Notes: generated by a model from the sequence alone, not told the origin. Counted from the first letter of the stretch, positions 24,815 through 33,695 are shown. The stretch: 55,888 nt of DNA from Candidatus Moduliflexus flocculans (GCA_000739515.1 DF820458.1:356239-412126), one strand, 5' to 3'. Numbers and translations: made by a program.

Positions 24815-24920
24815 CTGTCCATAACGTTCTGTGTCAATACAGTAGAAACAAAGAGAGGGAAAAAGAGGAAAAATTCAATGCTGAACGTGCGGTATCGCCG
24901 TCAAAGAGGTCTCGTAAAAA

Positions 24921-24953
24921 ACACCTCACAGGTTTCTAAAACCCGTGAGGTGT
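24921..24953. repeat. Palindrome, family B copy 4
   Basis: ACACCTCACAGGTTT-...-ACCCGTGAGGTGT, one mismatch, 33 bases after the end of the RNA methyltransferase gene (minus strand). Confidence 0.82.
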
Positions 24954-24985
24954 GATCGAGTTCGTTTGAATGAATGCCGATCTTT

Positions 24986-26212
24986 TTACGCTTGCGGCGT
25001 CATGACGCGGATGCAATTGGCGTGCAGGCGGCGCAGAAAATCGCGGAACTGCTGGCGTTCGTCTGCCGAAAAGCCTTGCAGCAGTTCATCTTCGGTTGAT
25101 TCGACAATGCTCCAGAACTGCCCTAACAGCAATTCTCCTTTTTCAGTCAGCCGCAACAGTCCGCTTTCCTCGTGAATCAAGCCTTCTGTCCGCAGCGGAT
25201 CGAGCAGCGCTTGAAGTTCATCGCCGAACATCGCCATATCTTTCCCGACGTGCTCGATGGACATGGTCTGGTCGCATTTCAACACCATCAAAAAAATCAC
25301 CTGAGCGCTGTTAAACGCCGATACCGAGCGCAGTCGCGCATCTAACGCCTGCTGAATCAGCTTGCCCGCCACATTCACGTCGCGTCCTAACGTGCTTCGA
25401 ATATAATTTGTCAGCATTGCCATCACCAATTTCAGTTTGAGTTCATAGACGCTGATGCCGGTTGCCACGCCGACATTCAGCGATTCCACCTGCCCGCTCA
25501 TCGGAATCTGCACAACCAAATCCGCCTGCGAAAAGACGGCATCGCAGACGCCTTCGGTTTCATTGCCAACAACCAGCGCAATCGGCTTCGGCTGCAATCG
25601 CGCCACACTTTGCAGCGTCGGCGCGCGCGGACTGGTGGCGACAATTTGAAAGCCCTGCCGATGTAATTCGGCGCAGGCGGCTTCCGGCGAAGGAAAACGT
25701 TGCAGCCGGATGTCGAACACTTTGCCGCGTGACGCTTCCACCACTTTTTTATACCAGACATCGGCCTGCGGCGAGGTCGTCAAAATATCGTGAATGCCGA
25801 ACGCCCGCGCCGTGCGAAGGATCGTGCCGAGGTTGCCATAATCGCGCACGTCATTCAGCAGCACGACAAAATCCTGCAAAGGCGTCGGTTCGCTTAAAAT
25901 ATGCGCAATATTACCGACGCCGAGAAAGGGAATCAGATAGGCGGTGTCGCTGATTTTTTTTAAAATGCCGTCCGTGACGGCATAACATGGAATCTGCGCC
26001 GCGTGCAGCCGCGTCAGCAGCGGATGCTCACCGATTTTGGCATGAAAGAAGACCTGCTCAATCGGCACGTTCGCGGCAAGCGCCCATTCAAGAATTTCTT
26101 CTCCTTCTAACAGGCATTTCCGCGCACGTTCGCGTCCGGCGGCAGACGCTAATTCTCTGGCGGCGACGACGCGTTCATCTTTGATCGAGGTAATCTGTTC
26201 GAATAGGTTCAT
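24986..26212 (-). CDS. SpoU/TrmH-family RNA methyltransferase fused to a MarR-like winged helix
   Basis: 408-residue two-part protein. The N-terminal 265 residues or so are a SpoU 2'-O-ribose methyltransferase: a substrate-binding lead domain (RECLLEGEEILEWAL-like), knot motif 1 LNDVRDYGNLGTILRTARAFG, motif 2 IALVVGNETEGV, motif 3 SLNVGVATGISVYEL. The remaining 140 residues look like MarR: RLRSVSAFNSAQVIFLMVL, EHVGKDMAMFGDELQALLDPLRTEGLI, RLTEKGELLL. The reading frame is continuous. The start at 26212 overlaps the end of the upstream membrane gene by 38 bases. RNA target and the role of the winged helix are unknown. Confidence 0.85.
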   Translation of the reverse strand: MNLFEQITSIKDERVVAARELASAAGRERARKCLLEGEEILEWALAANVPIEQVFFHAKIGEHPLLTRLHAAQIPCYAVTDGILKKISDTAYLIPFLGVGNIAHILSEPTPLQDFVVLLNDVRDYGNLGTILRTARAFGIHDILTTSPQADVWYKKVVEASRGKVFDIRLQRFPSPEAACAELHRQGFQIVATSPRAPTLQSVARLQPKPIALVVGNETEGVCDAVFSQADLVVQIPMSGQVESLNVGVATGISVYELKLKLVMAMLTNYIRSTLGRDVNVAGKLIQQALDARLRSVSAFNSAQVIFLMVLKCDQTMSIEHVGKDMAMFGDELQALLDPLRTEGLIHEESGLLRLTEKGELLLGQFWSIVESTEDELLQGFSADERQQFRDFLRRLHANCIRVMTPQA

Positions 26213-26959
26213 TTGGTTTTGGCCTTTTCGCGTTGGCGTCCTTCCAATCATAGAACGCAAACGGAACGTAGAGCAGAACGAATACGATAAGAGCAAGCAC
26301 CTCTAATTCCAGGATATACCATGGCCAGGGGGCTAACTGGTCAAGCAATGTTGGAATATCGGGCTTGCGGGCGATAAAGAGGTAATTGCTTCCTAATAAC
26401 GCATTTACGACTCCGACAAACGCGGCGTAGATGTTGAGCGCGATAATCGCCCGTTTCAGCGATTTCCAGGTTGGCCGATAGCGTTCGACGGCGGTCATAT
26501 ATACCACGCTGGAGACGATCAGAATATGCGCGAGAAACGTCTGAAACCAGCGATAATGCGGAAAACCGTAGATGCCGGCGTCCGGCGTCAGCAGCGCTTG
26601 CGTCGCGCCGCCGATGCCTAAAAAATAGATGAATTCGTACAGCCGGTAACTCCGCGTCAGCAGCATGATCGCACTCGTCCAGACAAGCGCGCTGCACAAA
26701 TGCAGTGGCAGCATGGTGTCATGGTGTCGAGAAACCAGCGCTGCGTCACGATGCGCCAGAGATGATAGCCGATTTCGTTGGCGAGCAGCAGCGCCGCCAT
26801 TTTTACGCGGATGGCGCGGCGCTGTGTCGGCGTGAAACGGCGGCGAAAGACGATAAAAAAGAGACACAGCGCAACCGTCAGTAGCAGCGCGGCGATATGC
26901 GCGGTATCAAAAAACCGAAACGCGCCGCCCGTGTAATCCGCGAGAAAATATTCGCTCAT
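26175..26959 (-). pseudogene. YwaF/TIGR02206-type membrane protein, frameshifted by an 8-base duplication
   Basis: Two frames together give one protein of about 255 residues: 26959 down to the frameshift encodes MSEYFLADYTGG...RWFLDTM, and the rest (LPLHLCSALVWTS... to LDQR) is in another frame. The break is at a perfect tandem octamer ATGGTGTC at 26713-26720 and 26721-26728. Removing one copy restores RWFLDTMLPLHL across the junction. The protein is hydrophobic with about six membrane segments, and its function is unknown. It may be inactive, phase-variable or a sequencing error. The 3' end overlaps the next gene. Confidence 0.85.
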
Positions 26960-26964
26960 ATTTT

Positions 26965-27100
26965 AACCACGAAACACATAAAATACACGAAAAAACAGCA
27001 CACTGATTGGACTGATGATCCTGAACAATCCTGATAAAACAATCATCAAAAAAATCAGTGTCAATCCGTCCAATCAGGTCATCAGCGTGCTATTTTTCGG
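26965..27100. repeat. Repeat region: family F arm plus a second inverted repeat
   Basis: It starts with AACCACGAAACACATAAAAT (26965-26984), the left arm of family F. It continues into arms CACTGATTGGACTGATGAT and ATCAGTGTCAATCCGTCCAA, an imperfect palindrome of another type. It fills the gap between NadB and the YwaF-type gene. Confidence 0.65.
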
Positions 27101-27107
27101 TTATGTT

Positions 27108-28670
27108 CTACTCCCGATAATGACACCCCATGCTCTGCGTGTTTTCCCAGGCGGCCTGCGTCACAATCAGCGCGGTGCGGACGGCATTGCGCAGCCCGAG
27201 CAGGCTGTCGGAAAGCGTGGCGACGCGATAAAAATGCTCGATTTCGATTTCTAAATGCTGCAATTCCCGCAACGCGCGTTTCAGGCGGTGCGACGTGCGA
27301 ATCAGGCCGACGTAATTCCACATGATATGCTTGACGCTGCTCATGTCCTGCGCGATCAACGCGGGATCGGGCGGAAATTGGCTGTCATCGCGCCATTCCG
27401 GGATGTCGCCGCGATGCGGGATCTCGCGTTCCGGCAGGTCGCGGAGAATCTGCTGCGCAGCGCGATTGCCCCAGACCGCGCCTTCCAGCAGCGACGTGCT
27501 GGCAAGCCGGTTCGCACCATGCACACCGGTGCAGGCCACTTCGCCGACAGCGTAGAGATTTTTGATGGTGGTCTCGCCCCACGCATCCACCCAGACGCCG
27601 CCGCAAAAATAGTGCGCCGCCGGCACGACCGGCACGAGGTTTTGCGTGATGTCAACGCCGTATTGCCTGCACGTGGCGAGAATGGTTGGAAAATGCTCGC
27701 GGATGCGCGACTCCGGGATGTAGGAGCGCAAATCTAAATAGACGTGCTGCAAGCCGCGCTCCAGCATTTCCTGATGAATGGCGCGGGCGACAATATCGCG
27801 AGGTGCGAGGTCTTTCCATTCCGGCGCGTATTTCGCCATGAACGGCTCGCCGTTTTCATGCACGAGTCGCCCGCCCTCGCCGCGCACAGCTTCGGAAATC
27901 AAAAAATGCGGCGCATGGAGATGGTAAAACGTCGTGGGATGAAATTGGATAAATTCGGCATTGATGATGCGCGCTCCGGCGCGGTTCGCCATTGCGAGGC
28001 CGTCGCCGCGCGAGCCGACCGGATTGCTGGTGCGCAGGAAAATCTGTCCCAATCCGCCAGTTGCCAAGATCGTCGCCCTGGCGAAACAACGGCGCACATT
28101 GCCGGTCTGCTGGTCGAAGATGTACGCGCCGACGCAGGCGCGTGGCTCGTAAATCGCCAATCGGTTGCGGGAATGATGCGATGGCGTCAAGAGATCAATC
28201 GCCGTGTGCCCGGTCAGCAGCGTGATATTGGGATGCGCCTGAATCTTGCGAATTAAGGCGAGTTCAATCGCTTTTCCTGTCGCGTCGGCAGCGTGAATGA
28301 TGCGCGACACGGAGTGACTCCCTTCCCGCGCTAACGACAGCGCGCCGCGTTCATTGCGGTCGAACGGCACATTCGCCGCCTCAATCAGCAGGCGCTCGAC
28401 AATCTCCGGCCCTTCTTGCGCGAGAATATGCACTGCTGGCGGAAAAGAATGTCCTGCGCCGGCGCGGAGAATGTCTTCCGCTAACAAGTCGGGCGAATCC
28501 TGTTCGCCTTTGTAAATAATGCCGCCCTGCGCGTAGAGCGTGTTCGATTCTTCCGGCGCTTGCGCCCGCGTCACGACGGTGACGGCAACGCCAGCGTCCG
28601 CTAATGCAAGCGCGGCGGCGCATCCGGCGATGCCGCTGCCGATAATTAACACGTCAGTGTCATGATTCAT
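27108..28670 (-). CDS. nadB: L-aspartate oxidase
   Basis: FAD enzyme that oxidises L-aspartate to iminoaspartate, the first step of NAD synthesis. Seen: dinucleotide fold DVLIIGSGIAGCAAALALADAGV at the N terminus, SNTLYAQGGI near residue 55, GGLGQIFLRTSNP near 210, EFIQFHPTTF, SEAVRGEGGRLVHENGEPFM near 260, VPAAHYFCGGVWVD and GEVACTGVHGANRLASTSLLEG near 375. Its 520 residues match the family. ATG 28670 gives the usual N terminus. nadC lies upstream on the same strand; the quinolinate synthase nadA is not in the window. Confidence 0.96.
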   Translation of the reverse strand: MNHDTDVLIIGSGIAGCAAALALADAGVAVTVVTRAQAPEESNTLYAQGGIIYKGEQDSPDLLAEDILRAGAGHSFPPAVHILAQEGPEIVERLLIEAANVPFDRNERGALSLAREGSHSVSRIIHAADATGKAIELALIRKIQAHPNITLLTGHTAIDLLTPSHHSRNRLAIYEPRACVGAYIFDQQTGNVRRCFARATILATGGLGQIFLRTSNPVGSRGDGLAMANRAGARIINAEFIQFHPTTFYHLHAPHFLISEAVRGEGGRLVHENGEPFMAKYAPEWKDLAPRDIVARAIHQEMLERGLQHVYLDLRSYIPESRIREHFPTILATCRQYGVDITQNLVPVVPAAHYFCGGVWVDAWGETTIKNLYAVGEVACTGVHGANRLASTSLLEGAVWGNRAAQQILRDLPEREIPHRGDIPEWRDDSQFPPDPALIAQDMSSVKHIMWNYVGLIRTSHRLKRALRELQHLEIEIEHFYRVATLSDSLLGLRNAVRTALIVTQAAWENTQSMGCHYRE

Positions 28671-28685
28671 ATTTATTCCGAAATC

Positions 28686-28737
28686 GTAGGGGCGAGGTTC
28701 CCTTGCCAATTTTAGGGCGAGGAAACCTCACCTCTAC
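28686..28737. repeat. Palindrome, family J
   Basis: Imperfect inverted repeat with GTAGGGGCGAGGTT and AACCTCACCTCTAC arms and an inner GGGCGAGG; it lies between nadC and nadB. Only one copy is seen. Confidence 0.6.
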
Positions 28738-28786
28738 AGATATTATCGTATTTGCAGCAGCGATGATGAAATGAGAATGGATATGC

Positions 28787-29632
28787 TCACATTTCACTCA
28801 ATAGCAGGCTGATGTCTAACGCTTTGACCGAATGCGTCAATTTGCCGATGGAGATATAATCCACGCCGGTCGCGGCGATGGCGGCGACATTTTCCAGCGA
28901 GACGTTGCCGGAGGCTTCGAGCGGCGTCCGGCGATTCGTGAGGCGCGCGGCTTCGCGCATCGTGTCGGGCGTCATATTATCCAGCAGAATGCGCTCCACG
29001 TTCAGCGGCAGCGTTTCCGCGAGTTCTTCAAGGTTTTTGACTTCAACTTCAATCGGGCGGCGCTGCGCGTCATGCGCCCGCACTTGCGCGACCGCCTGCG
29101 TAATTGAGCCGACTGCCGCGATATGATTATCTTTAATCATCACCATATCATACAAGCCGAACCGGTGATTTTGCCCGCCTCCGAGCCGCACTGCGTATTT
29201 ATCGAGAATACGCAGGCCGGGCATCGTTTTGCGCGTATCGAGAATCACGGCGGACGTTCCGGCGACCGCTTCCACGAATTGCCGCGTCAGCGTGGCGATG
29301 CCGGACATGCGCTGCAAGAGGTTCAAGGCCACCCGCTCGCCGCTGAGAATGGCACATCCCTGTCCGCTCACGCGGGCAATTTCGACGCCCTTTTCCACGC
29401 GCTCGCCGTCCTGGACGTGACAAATCATCTGCGCCTGCGGATCAAGTTCCGCAAATGTCAGCGCTGCCACTTCTAATCCGGCGATAATGCCGCGTTCTTT
29501 GGCGATAAATCGGCCTGTCAAGCGCGAGTCTGCCGGAATCGTCGCGTTCGTGGTAATATCGCCATCGCCGAGGTCTTCTTCCAACGCGCGGCGAATAATT
29601 TGTTGAATTTCAAGTCTGTGCTGTTCGTTCAT
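28787..29632 (-). CDS. nadC: Nicotinate-nucleotide pyrophosphorylase (carboxylating)
   Basis: Converts quinolinate and PRPP to nicotinate mononucleotide. Seen: ALEEDLGDGDITTNATIP, GERVALNLLQRMSGIATLTRQFV near residue 100, VILDTRKTMPGLRILDKYAVRLGGGQNHRFGLYDMVMIKDNHIAA near 135-175, and IEVEVKNLEE and ASGNVSLENVAAIAATGVDYISIGKLTHSV near 240-270. It has 281 residues. With nadB it forms a partial de novo NAD operon. Confidence 0.97.
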   Translation of the reverse strand: MNEQHRLEIQQIIRRALEEDLGDGDITTNATIPADSRLTGRFIAKERGIIAGLEVAALTFAELDPQAQMICHVQDGERVEKGVEIARVSGQGCAILSGERVALNLLQRMSGIATLTRQFVEAVAGTSAVILDTRKTMPGLRILDKYAVRLGGGQNHRFGLYDMVMIKDNHIAAVGSITQAVAQVRAHDAQRRPIEVEVKNLEELAETLPLNVERILLDNMTPDTMREAARLTNRRTPLEASGNVSLENVAAIAATGVDYISIGKLTHSVKALDISLLLSEM

Positions 29633-29965
29633 AGCAAGATAACAGAACCTTTATGGAACAAAAATAATACGCAAACAAAAACCACACACATAAACAGCAC
29701 CTGTGAGGTTTCTTTATCTCTCTTTTGTCAACGAAATTTCGCAGGAAAAGCGATTCTCTCGTTGTATTCTGCTTGACAAAATCACGGATGGCCTGTGGGG
29801 TTTTTCGAGCACAGATCGTCATGATTGGACACGTTCAGGAGTGTCAACGCTTGCGTTGGCAATTTAACGCGAAAGCCAACGCAAGCGTTGACGCCTCGGA
29901 TATTTTGGAATTATGCATACGATATCGCCTGCAAAATCAACTATTTTTCTCAATAGAGGAGGCGC
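29633..29965. other. 333-base intergenic gap, divergent promoters
   Basis: It separates the minus-strand nad genes from the plus-strand polyamine genes, so it should hold promoters for both. It contains a half copy of family B (CACCTGTGAGGTTT, 29699-29712) and a family E compound palindrome. I see no gene; a TTGACA at 29773 has no convincing -10. Confidence 0.6.
29837..29892. repeat. Compound palindrome, family E copy 5
   Basis: AGGAGT flank, core GTCAACG-CTTG-CGTTGGC, then GCCAACG-CAAG-CGTTGAC. The stem bases differ from the other E copies, but the CTTG/CAAG centres are kept. The right CACTCCT flank is lost. Confidence 0.8.
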
Positions 29966-30526
29966 ATGATGGACGATTTGATTCCTAAACGGATGTTTTT
30001 TACGAAAGGCGTGGGATTTCACCGCAATCAACTGCAAAGTTTTGAGATTGCGCTGCGTGACGCTGGCATCGAAATTTGCAACCTCGTCACCGTCTCCAGT
30101 ATTTTTCCGCCGGATTGTAAAATTATCTCAAGAGAAGAAGGATTAAAACACCTGAAACCCGGGCAGATCACGTTTGTCGTGATGGCGAGGGAAGCGACAA
30201 ACGAGCCAAATCGCTTAGTGGCTGCCGCGATTGGATTGGCGCAGCCGAAAGATAAAAAACAATACGGTTACATCAGCGAACATCATGGCTTTGGCACGAC
30301 GAATAAAAAAGCGGCGGATTTTGCCGAAGATTTGGCCGCCACCATGCTTGCTTCAACGCTTGGCATCGAATTGGATATTGATTCCGCCTGGGATGAGCGC
30401 AAAAAAATGTACGTCGCAGATAAAAATCGCCAGTTCGTCAGCCGGAGCATCGCGCAAACCGCCGAAGGACATAAAGATGGCCTCTGGACGACCGTCGTCG
30501 CCTGCGCCGTGATGTTATTGGACTAA
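29966..30526 (+). CDS. Pyruvoyl-dependent arginine decarboxylase
   Basis: Decarboxylates arginine to agmatine using a pyruvoyl group made by self-cleavage. Seen: KRMFFTKGVGFHRNQLQSFE, the cleavage segment NLVTVSSIFPPDCKII with the Ser44-Ser45 pair, PGQITFVVMAREATNEPNRLVAAAIGLA and EHHGFG near residue 107. Its 186 residues are near the family length. Either ATG 29966 or 29969 serves; a strong AGGAGG precedes both. It is followed by a DHS-like gene and an agmatinase-type gene, which together give a polyamine route. Confidence 0.95.
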   Translation: MMDDLIPKRMFFTKGVGFHRNQLQSFEIALRDAGIEICNLVTVSSIFPPDCKIISREEGLKHLKPGQITFVVMAREATNEPNRLVAAAIGLAQPKDKKQYGYISEHHGFGTTNKKAADFAEDLAATMLASTLGIELDIDSAWDERKKMYVADKNRQFVSRSIAQTAEGHKDGLWTTVVACAVMLLD

Positions 30527-30532
30527 TGCACC

Positions 30533-30567
30533 AAACCTCCCAGGCTTCGAAGACCTGGGAGGTTTTT
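30533..30567. repeat. Palindrome, family B variant
   Basis: AAACCTCCCAGG-CTTCGAAGA-CCTGGGAGGTTT. Compared with other B copies, an A-T pair in the stem is replaced by C-G on both arms, so pairing is kept. Confidence 0.8.
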
Positions 30568-30579
30568 TAGGAGATATAT

Positions 30580-31668
30580 ATGCACCACACTTCATTATTT
30601 CATCATGCGCCCGACATCGTGCCTCAGCCGTTGCGCCCCGGCCTGTCTGTGCCCGAACTTGTGCGCTATATGGGGCAGACCTCGTTCGAAGCGCGTCACG
30701 TGCTGCGGGGCGCGGAACTGTTTAAACGGATGATTCAGGAGGGCGACGCCATCTGGCTTGGCATCGCGGGCGCTGGCATCGCCGGCGGCATGGGCGGCAT
30801 GGTGATTTCTCTGCTGCAAGCCGGATTTCTCGACGTGATCTGCTCGACCGGAGCGCAGGTGTATCACGATTTGCATTTTGCGTTCGATCTGCCGGTCAAA
30901 TCGATCAGTCCGCATTGGGATGACGATCTGCTGCGCCAGCATGGCGACACGCGGATTTATGACATCGGCATCCGCGAAAAAGAAACGCTGGAAGCGCAGG
31001 ACGATCTGATTCGAACATTTGTGAAAGACTGCTATGCTGCCTTATCTGACCATACACTTGCCAGTTGGGAAATTAATTATCTTCTCGGCAAATGGACAGC
31101 AGAACATGCGCCGCATCCTGAACGGAGTTTCGTCGCCACTGCTGCGAAGCTCGGCGTGCCGATTTTCTGGGATTCGCTGACGAATCATTCGATTGCCATG
31201 AATTTTGCTCGCACCGACCGCGAAGGGTATCCGCTGTTGCTTTCGCCGCAGCGCGACATTCTTGATTCCGCTGCCATCGCGTTTGGCGCAGGCGGCACTG
31301 GGTTTGTCGAATTAGGCGGCGGTGGCCCGAAAAATTTTATCCAGCAGACTGGCCCGACCATCAGTCAGATTCTCGGCATCGAATTCGAAGGCGCGGATCG
31401 CGGCTTGCAGATCGGCACGGCGGTCGAGCGCGAAGGAAGTCTGTCGAGCTGTACCTTCAACGAGGCCGTGACGTGGGGCAAATACCGCCATACCGACGAT
31501 GAAAAACTCGTGCAAATCTGGGGCGAATACAGCGTGATCTTTCCGCTCCTGAGCGCATACGTGCTTGAGGAATGCGCGGTGCGGCAGCCGAAACAGCTTG
31601 TCTCGCGCCTGCCGGAGATGCGAAATTCTCTTGATGAGGCTTGCAGGAGATGGTGCGAGAACTCTTAA
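30580..31668 (+). CDS. Deoxyhypusine synthase family protein (probable polyamine aminobutyl transferase)
   Basis: NAD-dependent DHS-fold enzyme of 362 residues. Seen: WLGIAGAGIAGGMGGMVISLLQAGFLDVICSTGAQVYHDLH near residues 64-105, LGVPIFWDSLTNHSIAMN, FVELGGGGPKNFIQQTGP near 246, and the catalytic-lysine motif EAVTWGKYR with Lys301 (the human DHS lysine sits in the same WGK context). Bacteria lack eIF5A, so deoxyhypusine is not expected. Such homologues are linked to homospermidine or spermidine-type polyamine formation (family knowledge). Neighbours making agmatine and putrescine support this. AGGAG precedes the start. Confidence 0.85.
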   Translation: MHHTSLFHHAPDIVPQPLRPGLSVPELVRYMGQTSFEARHVLRGAELFKRMIQEGDAIWLGIAGAGIAGGMGGMVISLLQAGFLDVICSTGAQVYHDLHFAFDLPVKSISPHWDDDLLRQHGDTRIYDIGIREKETLEAQDDLIRTFVKDCYAALSDHTLASWEINYLLGKWTAEHAPHPERSFVATAAKLGVPIFWDSLTNHSIAMNFARTDREGYPLLLSPQRDILDSAAIAFGAGGTGFVELGGGGPKNFIQQTGPTISQILGIEFEGADRGLQIGTAVEREGSLSSCTFNEAVTWGKYRHTDDEKLVQIWGEYSVIFPLLSAYVLEECAVRQPKQLVSRLPEMRNSLDEACRRWCENS

Positions 31669-31676
31669 TAACAATG

Positions 31677-31759
31677 TAACGCAACGGACGCGAAAGACGC
31701 AAACGTCAACAACACTTTTTTACGCTTGCGTCTTTCGCGTCCGTTGCGCCTTTTGCGTT
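31677..31759. repeat. Palindrome, family H copy 2
   Basis: Arms TAACGCAACGGACGCGAAAG and CTTTCGCGTCCGTTGCG (with AAGACGCAAACG / CGCTTGCGTCTT inside), then TTTTGCGTTAA. It lies between the DHS-like and ureohydrolase genes. Confidence 0.78.
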
Positions 31760-31777
31760 AAGGCTTTGACGTTCGTT

Positions 31778-32653
31778 ATGCAACTGAATGAGAAACAATT
31801 TTTAGGAATTCCCCCTGAATTTACTGAGTTTGAAAAGGCAAACGTTGTTATCCTCCCTTTTCCGTATGAAGGAGGCATTTCCTACGGCGCAGGGACAGGA
31901 CGCGCGCCAGAGGCGGTGATTGAGGCATCGCAATACGTCGAACTCTACGACGAGTTGCTGGAATACGAGCCGTATCGCGTCGGCATTTCCACGCTTGCGC
32001 CGCCGGAGATTCTGCCGGACGCGGTTGAGATGATTCAGACGATCTATCAACAGACGACCGCTCTTATCGCGCAGGATAAATTCCCGATTGTGATTGGCGG
32101 AGATCATTCCATCAGCAGCGGCTTTTTCCGGGCATTGACGGAAAAATACGGTCAGATGTCAGTCATTCAACTTGACGCGCACGCGGATTTGCGCGAAACT
32201 TACGAAGGAAGCCCGCTCAGTCACGCCTGTGTGATGGCGCGTATCCGTGAAATGACGCCCTATACGCTGCATATTGGGATGCGGAGTTTTTCCGTTGAAG
32301 AAGCGCGACGTGCAGAACGCGAGCATCTCGCCTTTTTCCCGATGCATCTCTATCGGCAAGGGCCGGAAATCGTGCGCGAAGTGATTCGCCGCCTGCCGAA
32401 TCCGGTCTTTCTGACGATTGATGTGGATGTGTTTGATTGGAGCGTGATCGCCAGCACCGGCACCCCAGAACCGGGTGGATTTTTCTGGGACGAGGTGATG
32501 ACGTTGCTTCAATTTATTTTTAAAACCAAAGAAGTGGTCGGCGCGGATGTGGTGGAACTTTCCTATCGAGACACTGATCCAAACTCGCCCTTTGCGGTGG
32601 CAAAATTGATTTATAAACTGATCGGATTCCGATATGCTGAGCGTAAATCATAA
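31778..32653 (+). CDS. speB: Agmatinase-type ureohydrolase
   Basis: Mn-dependent ureohydrolase, here most likely agmatine to putrescine and urea. Seen: GISYGAGTGRAPEAVIEAS, VIGGDHSIS near residue 107, metal motif VIQLDAHADLRE near 130, and TIDVDVFDWSVIASTGTPEPGG near 210, all characteristic of the arginase fold. It has 291 residues. ATG 31778 is the first start after the palindrome; the earlier frame overlaps the DHS-like gene and repeat. Context next to arginine decarboxylase favours agmatinase over arginase. Confidence 0.92.
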   Translation: MQLNEKQFLGIPPEFTEFEKANVVILPFPYEGGISYGAGTGRAPEAVIEASQYVELYDELLEYEPYRVGISTLAPPEILPDAVEMIQTIYQQTTALIAQDKFPIVIGGDHSISSGFFRALTEKYGQMSVIQLDAHADLRETYEGSPLSHACVMARIREMTPYTLHIGMRSFSVEEARRAEREHLAFFPMHLYRQGPEIVREVIRRLPNPVFLTIDVDVFDWSVIASTGTPEPGGFFWDEVMTLLQFIFKTKEVVGADVVELSYRDTDPNSPFAVAKLIYKLIGFRYAERKS

Positions 32654-32732
32654 TGAGAATTGAAGACCTTATCAATCTTGGAAGAAGGTAGAATAGAATT
32701 TACGGAAAATTCTTTTAACGCAGGAGGATATG

Positions 32733-33695
32733 ATGAATCCCGAAGCTAAACAATTTAATCTGTTAGAAACGGCGGTATTGATTCCATGCAAAAATGAAGC
32801 AATTACAATCAAAAAAGTTGTAGACGATTTTCGTCAGCAACTTCCGCATGCGAAAATTTATGTGTATGATAATAATTCTCTAGACGACACTTCTCGAATA
32901 GCCAAAGAGGCCGGGGCAATTGTTCGATTTGAAAAACGCCAGGGAAAGGGATTTGTTGTCGAATCAATGTTTCGAGATATCGAAGCAGATATTTATATCA
33001 TGGTTGATGGAGACGATACCTATCCTGCGTCCAGAGTTCTGAGTTTAATCGCGCCGATTGTCGAAGGGAAAGCCGATATGGTTGTTGGAAATCGCCTGGT
33101 TGAATTTGGTGAGCACTCTTTTCGAAATTTTCATTTGTTCGGAAACCGTCTCGTTGCTAATGCGGTGAATAAGATTTTTCATGGCAATTTACAAGACCTT
33201 ATGTCTGGTTATCGCGTTTTTAATCGTCGTTTTGTCAAAGAAGTGCCGATTGTTTCAAAAGGGTTCGAGCTTGAAACAGAGATGACCCTCCAGGCATTAT
33301 ACCGAAATTTTGTTATTCAGGAAATTCCTATTCCTTATGGAGTGCGTCCAGAAGGGTCTGCATCTAAATTACGCACATTTCATGATGGCGCACGCGTACT
33401 TTTGAAGATTGTTGATATTTTTAAGGCATATCGTCCTTTACTTTTTTTTGGGATGATTGCGATTGGTTTTGCTTTATTGGGAATGCTCCTTGGCAGCATC
33501 CCGATCATTGGATTTTTGCAAACGGGCAAAGTCGAGCGTTTTCCCACAGCAATTTTGGCTTCAGGTCTTATGATATTATCTTTTCTTACTGCGGCCTGTG
33601 GAATTGTTCTCGATGGTGTTAATCATAGGGTAAAAGAACTTTCCGAACTTATCAATAAAAGTCTGGCTAATAATTATAAAGGAGAAGGAGCATGA
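32733..33695 (+). CDS. Family 2 glycosyltransferase with C-terminal membrane anchor
   Basis: GT-A fold transferase of 320 residues, probably acting on a polyprenyl-phosphate or surface glycan. Seen: TAVLIPCKNEAITIKKVV at the N terminus, DNNSLDDT, and the metal-binding VDGDDTYPASRVL near residue 95, then two hydrophobic helices (LLFFGMIAIGFALLGMLL and ASGLMILSFLTAACGIVL). The architecture resembles dolichol-phosphate-mannose/ArnC-like enzymes. ATG 32733 has AGGAGG 5 bases upstream. The stop overlaps the start of the next gene, so they are coupled. Base composition is visibly AT-richer than neighbouring genes. Confidence 0.88.
   Translation: MNPEAKQFNLLETAVLIPCKNEAITIKKVVDDFRQQLPHAKIYVYDNNSLDDTSRIAKEAGAIVRFEKRQGKGFVVESMFRDIEADIYIMVDGDDTYPASRVLSLIAPIVEGKADMVVGNRLVEFGEHSFRNFHLFGNRLVANAVNKIFHGNLQDLMSGYRVFNRRFVKEVPIVSKGFELETEMTLQALYRNFVIQEIPIPYGVRPEGSASKLRTFHDGARVLLKIVDIFKAYRPLLFFGMIAIGFALLGMLLGSIPIIGFLQTGKVERFPTAILASGLMILSFLTAACGIVLDGVNHRVKELSELINKSLANNYKGEGA

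Larger units (their letters stand above)
24607..24985. other. 379-base gene-free gap with three repeat elements
   Basis: It holds a half copy of family C (24617-24635), then about 90 bases of AT-rich DNA (24640-24730) likely to carry the PPOX promoter on the minus strand, then a full family C and a full family B palindrome. Short open frames here run through the repeats and look non-coding. Confidence 0.7.

Noticed and set aside
24682..24939. Short open frame that might code an 85-residue protein
   Set aside because: It runs through a family C and part of a family B palindrome, and has no recognisable domain.
30580..31668. True deoxyhypusine synthase acting on eIF5A
   Set aside because: The window is bacterial and the gene lies between polyamine enzymes; bacteria lack eIF5A-type hypusine.
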